Made by a program: the position numbers and the translations under genes
Notes under the pieces: model-generated
Database searches by the model: none
What the model was told of the DNA's origin: nothing
The model's input: the letters and a program-made list of their open reading frames with translations, nothing else
Source: Mucilaginibacter flavidus
GTDB taxonomy: Bacteria > Bacteroidota > Bacteroidia > Sphingobacteriales > Sphingobacteriaceae
Length of the DNA: 64,000 nt
Assembly: GCF_024055575.1 (NCBI RefSeq)
Contig: NZ_JAMXOE010000017.1
Span: 62,001-126,000, forward strand
Direction: 5' to 3'
Shown here: in pieces, positions 58,701 through 64,000 of the stretch
How positions within the stretch are numbered: the stretch's first letter is position 1
Layout: each line of letters starts with the position of its first letter

Positions 58701-58806
58701 CGCAATCCCAAAAACTAACGGAGGGCTCAAGGGTAAGGATGTAGGTGGCAGATGCTATTGCAAAGCAGAGCCAGCCTAAAAGGTTGTTGATTTTTTTGTA
58801 ATGCAT
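55777..58806 (-). CDS. DUF2723 membrane protein (O-mannosyltransferase-like) with TPR-like end
   Basis: A 1009-residue membrane protein. The start ([47 protein letters not shown] in outline) is the DUF2723 N-terminus, where the FWDCGEF and HQPGYPLF motifs resemble the acidic luminal loop of protein O-mannosyltransferases. About a dozen helices run to residue 620. The soluble C-terminal part (about 640-1009) includes [28 protein letters not shown] and helical repeats that look TPR-like at the end. It probably transfers sugars from a lipid carrier at the outer face of the inner membrane. Such genes are common and conserved in Bacteroidota. Confidence 0.9.
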   Translation of the reverse strand: [1009 protein letters not shown]

Positions 58807-59114
58807 GGAGGTGAGGTGTAAAGTGGTTTCAAATTGTAGTTGATTCAGTTAGAGTTAAATTGAGTCGAGTGAGTTAGCAACGGTTTTTAATCCATTTCAC
58901 AGATTTAATCAACTTAACACACACCAATTTCCGTCTAATTTTTTAATCCCAATTGAAATTTAACACCTGTTAACATACTTTAACAAAACCCGGAAGGAAT
59001 TTAACATTTCCCGATAACTGCGCTTACTTTTTTTATGGATAGCTGAAAAACAAATAGTTAGCTATAATTTAAAACAAAATTTATAATTTTACTTATCTAT
59101 CAATTATAAACATC
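58807..59114. other. 308-base spacer
   Basis: No gene. A weak word cluster at about 58840-58880 (GTTGATTCAGTTAGAGTTAA and variants) follows the upstream region of the DUF2723 gene. The rest (58900-59100) is AT-rich with AATTTAACACC and GTTAACATACTTTAAC phrases and no strong palindrome. Confidence 0.5.
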
Positions 59115-59693
59115 CTGAAGAAAATCATTACCACAATCATGTGCCTGGCTGCGCTTGTAAGGCTGGCCAGTGCGCAAACCTGCGACCAGTTTATCAGCAA
59201 CGGGAACGGTAAAAAGGTTGTTTACTCCAATTTGGATGCTAAACGCAATAAACAGGGGAGCGTAAGCTACTCATCGGTAAAAAAGGAAGGTTCTACGCTT
59301 AGTTACCATAACGGGGTAACGGACAAAAACGGCAAGGCCATTGGCAATGCCAATTTTGACATTAGCAGCAATGGTTCCGCACTTAAAATCGATATGAAAT
59401 CGTTTGTCCCGGCCTCATCAGCAAAGCAATTTAATGGTATGCAAATGCAGGGGGACGGCAAATATCTTACCTATCCGCTCAATCTTAAGGTTGGCGATAA
59501 GCTTGAGGACGGTGACGCCACGATTATTGTAATGAACAATGGCAGTAAATTTTCGAAGATGCAAATAGCTATGACGAATAGAACCGTTGAAGCCAGCGAG
59601 CAGGTACAAACAGCGGCGGGTGCTTTTGATTGTTTTAAAATAAGCTACGAATCGCTGTTTAAGGCAAAAATAATGGGATTGGGATACCGATAA
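59115..59693 (+). pseudogene. Exported TapB/DUF3108-like protein, 5' part before a frameshift
   Basis: The frame gives LKKIITTIMCLAALVRLASAQTCDQF, a signal peptide that would start at CTG 59115 (or at ATG 59139 with a shorter leader), then a strand-rich domain (KKVVYSNLDAKRNKQGSVSYSSVKK, LTYPLNLKVGDKLEDGDATI) and ends early in KAKIMGLGYR. The sequence then continues in another frame as IPINLKVTEWFSPKLGRFVKSETY to TAA 59803. One missing base near 59679-59683 explains this. The unusual CTG at the expected start site (KKII follows it directly) may be a second lesion or a true non-ATG start. It could be an error in the sequence. Confidence 0.75.
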
Positions 59694-59803
59694 ATTTAAA
59701 AGTTACTGAATGGTTTTCGCCAAAATTAGGTCGGTTTGTAAAATCTGAAACTTATCGGAAAGATAAGCTTGTGGGCAGCATGGTACTTGAATCGATTATT
59801 TAA
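59694..59803 (+). pseudogene. 3' part of the TapB-like gene (out of frame)
   Basis: From about 59684 in the shifted frame: IPINLKVTEWFSPKLGRFV, then KSETYRKDKLVGSMVLESII to the stop at 59801-59803. EWFSPKLGRFVKSETY is the end of the same domain, so the two parts are one gene of about 230 residues. Confidence 0.75.
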
Positions 59804-59985
59804 GCCTGTTTTTTTTCTGATTCCTGTTGATTAAGCTGTTCAATTTTGGTGTCGATTAAATGGGCTGATTGTTTAAGTTTATGGAAATAAGGATTTGCCT
59901 GGTGATCGTTCCCGGTCCTTGTTAAATGATTAAGAATTTCGGTAATTCTCTCCTTTGATCGCTGGAATTTATTTAAATCGGCCAT
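59800..59985 (-). CDS. Small hypothetical protein, 61 aa
   Basis: A 61-residue helical, charged protein (MADLNKFQRSKERITEILNHL and SAHLIDTKIEQLNQQES) with heptad-like leucines. It overlaps the end of the convergent TapB-like gene by four bases. It lacks a signal and recognised family. Codon sense and length suggest a real gene, but it is short. Confidence 0.55.
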   Translation of the reverse strand: MADLNKFQRSKERITEILNHLTRTGNDHQANPYFHKLKQSAHLIDTKIEQLNQQESEKKQA

Positions 59986-60117
59986 AAACCAAATTATTTA
60001 ATCGTTCCCTTTTACGCAGTGGATTGCGTAAAAGTTGCAAAAGGTTTTCCACAAAATTAAGTTTACTAACATTGTTACATATTAGTTACGATTTCGCCTT
60101 CAATGGCGTGTCCAAAA

Positions 60118-60151
60118 ATGAAAAAGCCGGCAATTATGCCGGCTTTTTCAT
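60118..60151. terminator. Two-way terminator, perfect 15-bp stem
   Basis: ATGAAAAAGCCGGCA and its exact complement flank an ATTA loop. Long A and T runs at both ends favour termination in both directions; it lies 24 bases after the stop of the gene ending at 60175. Confidence 0.88.
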
Positions 60152-60174
60152 TTCAATAAATATTTTTAACCAGG

Positions 60175-61047
60175 TTATTCGTTTTCAATAGCCGAAAAGG
60201 CTTCCAGCAAAACATTCCATTTGTGGTTTTTATCAAGCTCCCAAATGCGCACATAATTGTAATTACTTAATATGCTGCCTTTTTTAATCCGGGCCTTGCC
60301 ATAGGTATAAGCCAAATCATTGCTGGTTGACCGGCCTGCATTTACAGTTTGTGCACTAATGGTGATAGCTTCGTTGCTCAGAAACTTCATCACCTGTTCA
60401 CGACCGGTCAGCGGGTCGAAGCCGGGGAAATAGAAATGGCCTTCGAGGCTTAAAAATTCCTTATAGGTACCCATGGTCGAAATTGTTAATGAATGATTAA
60501 ACAGCTCATCAGTAGCCAGTATAATCTTTTTTCCACCAAACGGGTCTTTGCTTGGCGCAACCCTCTTCTCAGGCTCCGGGCTCCTGAAATCGGTTAAATT
60601 TTCTTTATCCGGCTCGGGGTGTTGTATACCAAGATCAATTAGCAGTTTGAACTTACCTTCAGCGTCAGCCCGCCACAACGAAACGTAATCACCATAGACT
60701 TTGTCGTCATCGCCTTTTCCGTTCTGATAAATGTAAGGGCCTGCGGTAAATGCAAGGTCCCCATTTCCCGATATGCGGGCAAAACTCGGAGTCCAGCTTA
60801 GCGAGCCTGATTGTTTATCAATATTGCTATAAAATTCGTTTATGTTAACCGCATCCGGTTTAAAAACTATGCCTTCAGGGTCGGCAACAGCCAAAAAACC
60901 ACCTTTTATACCTTTGCGTTCAACCAGTTTATTAAAGCTTTTTTCAGCTTCTATAACTTTGTTTACATCAACAGGTTCGGGAGTTTGTGCAATTGATACT
61001 TTATTGAGGCCAATTAAAATTATGGCGGCGAGTATTATTTTTTTCAT
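60175..61047 (-). CDS. Exported NTF2/DUF4440-like protein
   Basis: A 290-residue exported protein with signal peptide MKKIILAAIILIGLNKVSIAQ. It contains two tandem NTF2-like halves: about 35-150 (IEAEKSFNKLVERKGIKGGFLAVADPEGIVF, WTPSFARISGNGDLAFTAGPYIY) and about 175-290 (FNHSLTISTMGTYKEFLSLEGHFYFPGFDPLTGREQVMKFL, DLAYTYGKARIKKG). These resemble DUF4440/SnoaL-like domains, but no catalytic set can be named. It stands alone and ends at a strong terminator. Confidence 0.75.
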   Translation of the reverse strand: MKKIILAAIILIGLNKVSIAQTPEPVDVNKVIEAEKSFNKLVERKGIKGGFLAVADPEGIVFKPDAVNINEFYSNIDKQSGSLSWTPSFARISGNGDLAFTAGPYIYQNGKGDDDKVYGDYVSLWRADAEGKFKLLIDLGIQHPEPDKENLTDFRSPEPEKRVAPSKDPFGGKKIILATDELFNHSLTISTMGTYKEFLSLEGHFYFPGFDPLTGREQVMKFLSNEAITISAQTVNAGRSTSNDLAYTYGKARIKKGSILSNYNYVRIWELDKNHKWNVLLEAFSAIENE

Positions 61048-61175
61048 TGTTGTGTGCAGATATTGTAGGGCAAATTTATAATAATTTATCAGGCGGCCTT
61101 TACTAAACCAAAGCTTACTTATTGATTTAGTAAATTTTGCTACCGCTTAACGGACATGTAACGCAATTTTTTGAA

Positions 61176-62639
61176 TTAAATTTTACTCCAGTTTGTACCT
61201 TCTTTACTATCATTTAACTGGAAGCCTATTTGCTGGAGGCCGTTTCGTATTTTGTCAGACGTTGCATAATCATGACTGGCCTTTGCCTCATTCCTTATCG
61301 AAACTACAAGGTTCATCAATTTTGGTAAATCATCGTTAGCGGCTGTTTCATTTTTTAATCCAAGTACATCAAGTACAAAAGTATTCATCAAATGTTTTAG
61401 CTGATCTAAATTTACGGCATCAATTTTCATTTTGCCGTCGTGCACCGAATTGATAATGCGCGATGCTTCAAAAAGTTCGGCAATTAGCACAGGGCTGTTG
61501 AAATCATCATTCATTGCAGCATAGCATCTGTCTAGTAGTGGTTGTATCTCAATCTCGGTGGTTGCCGATGCTTTTAAACCGTCAAGCAGGCCGAAAGCAT
61601 TCATCAGGCGCTTAAAACCCTTTTCCGATGCTTCCATTGCTTCGTTCCCAAAATCAAGGGTACTGCGGTAGTGCGCCTGCAGCATAAAGAACCGCACCGT
61701 CATGGGGCTGTACCCTTTTTTAAGAATATTATTGTTACCCGAAATCAGTTCATGCGGTAAAAAACTGTTACCCAATGATTTAGACATCTTTTGGCCATTT
61801 ACGGTGAGCATATTTGTATGCAGCCAGTATTTTGCCGGGTTTTGGCCGCAAGCAGCAACATTCTGCGCTATTTCGTTAGTATGATGGGTTGGCGCCAAAT
61901 CAAGCCCGCCTCCATGTATATCAAACTGGTGTCCCAGGTATTTACCACTCATTGCCGAGCATTCCAAATGCCAGCCCGGGAAACCAACGCCCCATGGCGA
62001 CGGCCACTTCATAAGATGCTCGGGTTTAGCTTTTATCCAGAGGGCAAAATCAAGCTTGCCATGTTTTTCGTCCTGCCCTCCAAGGGTACGTGTGTTAACC
62101 AGCAGGTCTTCGAGGTTGCGACCATTTAATATGCCGTAATCCTGTGTTTTGTTATATTTTTCAACATCAAAGTATACCGAGCCATCTACCTCGTAAGCAT
62201 ATCCGTTGGCTAAAATCTCCTTCACCATCTCAATTTGCTCAATAATGTGCCCGGTTGCTGTTGGCTCAATGCTGGGTGGCAAAGTATTAAATATCTGCAT
62301 CACCTCGTGAAAACCTACAGTATACTTCTGCACAATCTCCATTGGCTCTAACTGGGCCAGTTTTGCTTTTTTCGATATTTTGTCCTCGCCTTCATCTCCG
62401 GCGTCGCCCTCCAGGTGCCCTGCATCGGTAATATTGCGCACGTAACGCACTTTATAACCCAGTTGGGTAAGGTAACGAAAAATAAGGTCGAACGAAATAT
62501 AGGTACGGGTGTTCCCCATATGCGCGTCACTGTAAACGGTGGGCCCGCAAACATACATGCCCACATGCGGCGGATTAAGCGGCTCGAATTTCTCTTTTTT
62601 ACGCGTTAAAGTATTGTAAACAAACAAATTTTGTTCCAT
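61176..62639 (-). CDS. cysS: Cysteinyl-tRNA synthetase
   Basis: A 487-residue class I tRNA synthetase that charges tRNA-Cys. The HIGH motif appears as HMGN at 40-43 with Cys31 before it; other zinc ligands are Cys in WHLECSAM and His/Glu in THHTNEIAQ; the KMSKS loop is GQKMSKSLGNSF near residue 283. The C-terminal helical DALR domain follows (about 330-440). Length is typical. It is followed on its transcript by no close gene and preceded by a word repeat. Confidence 0.96.
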   Translation of the reverse strand: MEQNLFVYNTLTRKKEKFEPLNPPHVGMYVCGPTVYSDAHMGNTRTYISFDLIFRYLTQLGYKVRYVRNITDAGHLEGDAGDEGEDKISKKAKLAQLEPMEIVQKYTVGFHEVMQIFNTLPPSIEPTATGHIIEQIEMVKEILANGYAYEVDGSVYFDVEKYNKTQDYGILNGRNLEDLLVNTRTLGGQDEKHGKLDFALWIKAKPEHLMKWPSPWGVGFPGWHLECSAMSGKYLGHQFDIHGGGLDLAPTHHTNEIAQNVAACGQNPAKYWLHTNMLTVNGQKMSKSLGNSFLPHELISGNNNILKKGYSPMTVRFFMLQAHYRSTLDFGNEAMEASEKGFKRLMNAFGLLDGLKASATTEIEIQPLLDRCYAAMNDDFNSPVLIAELFEASRIINSVHDGKMKIDAVNLDQLKHLMNTFVLDVLGLKNETAANDDLPKLMNLVVSIRNEAKASHDYATSDKIRNGLQQIGFQLNDSKEGTNWSKI

Positions 62640-62658
62640 GAGGGCAAATATAGTAATT

Positions 62659-62793
62659 GGAGTTTAGAGAATAGTGATTAGAGATTGGTGATTAGCCGTT
62701 AGTTTAGGAAAGTGACAGGAAATTAGCAGTTGAAGAACAGAGGCCGGAGGATTTTTTCCTAATCTCTGATCTCCAACCTCTGGTCTCTTTCAT
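62659..62793. repeat. Word repeat: GATTAGAGATTGGTGATTAG / AATCTCTGATCTCC hairpin
   Basis: A phrase of the GATTAGAGATT type at about 62659-62705 faces its inverted form at about 62757-62793 (AATCTCTGATCTCCAACCTC, TGGTCTC). The arms can pair over a 55-base loop in the gap between the oxygenase and cysS genes, and the right arm reaches the oxygenase stop. Confidence 0.7.
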
Positions 62794-63750
62794 CTACTTC
62801 TTTAGTCCAATTTCCCTCAGTCGCTCATCAAGGTATTCGCCGGCAGTAATATTTTCATATTGCTTAGGATGGTTTTCATCAATGCACTGCGGCAGGCAGG
62901 TTAAATCCATCCCGGCCTTTGGGTGAAGAAAAAACGGCACCGAATAGCGCGAATTTTTCATCAGTTCGCGCGGCGGATTTACCACCCTGTGCGTGGTTGA
63001 TTTTAGCTTATTATTAGTTAAACGCTGCAGCATATCGCCCACGTTAACTACCAGGTCCTCGCCATAAGCTTTAACCGGGAACCATTTATTATCACGTGTC
63101 AACAACTCTAGTCCGTCGGCGCTGGCGCCAATAAGAAGGGTTATCAGGTTTATGTCCTCATGTGCACCTGCACGTACTGCATCTTCGGGCAAGGCATCGG
63201 GGTTTGTGATGGGAAAATAATGCAGCGTACGCAATATCGAGTTGCCATTATGCACCTTATCATCAAAATAGTTCTCGGGCAAACCCAGGTAAACCGATAT
63301 CGCCCTTAATAAATGCTGACCGGCCCACTCTAATTTTTTATAAACTTCTAAAGTAGTATCGTTAAATGATGGAAGTTCATCAACTACCAGGTTGGCTGGA
63401 TATTCATGCTTTACAGGGTCGTTGTCTGTTACGGTTTGGCCGATCTGCCAAAACTCCTTTAAGTCAGGGGCAGTAAACCCTTTGGCTGTTTCTTTTTGCT
63501 TACCGGAATAACCACGCTGGCCTGCAAGGCCGGGTACTTCGTACTTCTCTTTTACATCATCGGATAACGCAAAAAGCGCTTTTACATCCGCATAAAGTTT
63601 ATCTATCAGCTGCTTATCCATCCCGTGGTTGGTTATGGTTACAAAGCCGGTTTCGTTAAACGCCTTACCAATATCGTTCGAAAATTGCTTTCGCTGTGCA
63701 CTATCTCCGTTTATATATAAATTCAAATCAAGTCTCGGGATGTTTACCAT
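62794..63750 (-). CDS. 2-oxoglutarate/Fe(II) oxygenase, isopenicillin-N-synthase-like
   Basis: A 318-residue oxygenase with the N-terminal DIOX_N part (DLNLYINGD, GFVTITNHGM) and a jelly-roll core. The Fe(II) triad is visible: His197 and Asp199 in AGAHEDIN and His254 in STTHRVVNP; Arg268 and Ser270 in SRYSV bind the 2-oxoglutarate. Length and order match the IPNS/2OG family found in many bacteria; the substrate is unknown. A possible -7 element (TAGTTTTG on the minus strand, 63773-63780) is upstream. Confidence 0.92.
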   Translation of the reverse strand: MVNIPRLDLNLYINGDSAQRKQFSNDIGKAFNETGFVTITNHGMDKQLIDKLYADVKALFALSDDVKEKYEVPGLAGQRGYSGKQKETAKGFTAPDLKEFWQIGQTVTDNDPVKHEYPANLVVDELPSFNDTTLEVYKKLEWAGQHLLRAISVYLGLPENYFDDKVHNGNSILRTLHYFPITNPDALPEDAVRAGAHEDINLITLLIGASADGLELLTRDNKWFPVKAYGEDLVVNVGDMLQRLTNNKLKSTTHRVVNPPRELMKNSRYSVPFFLHPKAGMDLTCLPQCIDENHPKQYENITAGEYLDERLREIGLKK

Positions 63751-64000
63751 TTTGCACTGTTTAATTGTTTTGCAAAACTATTTAAATAAAAAATAGTTAT
63801 AAAGAAAATGTGGAAATAGAGAGCCAGCCGAATATCCATACCTATTCTGACAATTTTAATAAATAATAACAAACAGGCTTTACCTTTTAGGTTTTTGGCT
63901 GTCTGAACATTTATACCCTATTTAAAACAATACGCTGGCATCAATAAATACCCGGCAAAAATTATGAAAATCATGAAAAAAATAAATAAGATATGGGGAA
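63751..64000. other. 250-base end region, no gene seen
   Basis: AT-rich spacer upstream of the oxygenase gene, with a TAGTTTTG candidate promoter element and no open frame longer than about 30 codons with sense. A plus-strand start of a gene beyond the right edge (ATG near 63964 or 63974 followed by AAAATCATGAAAAAAATAAA) may begin here but cannot be judged. Confidence 0.4.

Noticed and set aside
63773-63780. Firm promoter for the oxygenase gene
   Set aside because: TAGTTTTG fits the -7 consensus but no -33 element is visible at the right distance, so it was not listed as a promoter feature.
1-64000. tRNA, rRNA, tmRNA, insertion sequence or integron
   Set aside because: I found no cloverleaf pattern, no rRNA-like stretch, no transposase or integrase frame and no attachment-site duplication.

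Overview
The window looks like a chromosomal segment from a Bacteroidota bacterium of the Sphingobacteriaceae, resembling Mucilaginibacter or Pedobacter. The support is a type IX secretion (T9SS) C-terminal sorting domain with a YPNP motif, Bacteroidota-type lipoprotein signals, families typical of the group (DUF3472/DUF5077, DUF2723, DUF2027-Smr, DUF3857, YtxH), no recognisable Shine-Dalgarno sites and AT-rich spacers. I see no rRNA, tRNA, CRISPR array, integrase, transposase or phage module. The genus is an inference from family content.

Layout. 1-6.4 kb: the 3' end of a dihydroorotase gene, a small-protein operon under a WYL regulator (GyrI-like, SRPBCC, EVE, DoxX), a DUF2007 zinc-ribbon protein, a Tat-exported glycosylasparaginase and cutC. 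6.4-9.5 kb: a long spacer with two LacI-type palindromes ahead of a secreted alpha-amylase whose closest remembered relatives are archaeal, then a lipoprotein. 9.6-16.3 kb: a five-gene minus-strand operon (surface protein, two-helix membrane protein, outer-membrane barrel, sensorless hybrid histidine kinase, T9SS cargo protein), the best candidate here for an undescribed system. 17-18.9 kb: a VOC protein, a decayed RNA-polymerase-alpha-CTD-like gene, a small protein and ferritin. 18.9-27.1 kb: carbohydrate genes (GH30-like, GH20, GT39-like, acyltransferase, dual-specificity phosphatase, polysaccharide deacetylase). 27.4-34.5 kb: a frameshifted histidine kinase, a DUF3857/transglutaminase protein cut by an in-frame stop, an AraC regulator with small enzymes, and a truncated Crp/Fnr gene. 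34.7-42 kb: creatininase-family protein, a DUF3472 plus glycoside-hydrolase pair behind a LacI-type operator, and an Smr protein. 42-50.4 kb: M1 peptidase, YtxH, cold-shock protein, HAD phosphatase, and lysC-lysA-SDR. 50.5-64 kb: GH29 fucosidase, a type III polyketide synthase with an ICMT-family methyltransferase, a DUF2723 membrane protein, cysS and a 2-oxoglutarate oxygenase.

Two themes run across the window. First, the spacers are full of repeats: an 85-bp TIR element in three copies, two long inverted repeats ending in GTCATT/AATGAC, and many 'word' repeats in which a 7-10 bp phrase is reiterated with small changes. The words often end at a stop codon and in several places enter coding sequence, most clearly in lysA and at the N-terminus of the GH20 gene. 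Second, five genes are broken. Two (rpoA-CTD-like, Crp/Fnr) look truly decayed. Three carry single lesions (histidine kinase, DUF3857 protein, TapB/DUF3108-like protein) that could be real or sequence errors; the kinase lesion lies exactly in one arm of a perfect 16-bp hairpin, which suggests templated mutation.
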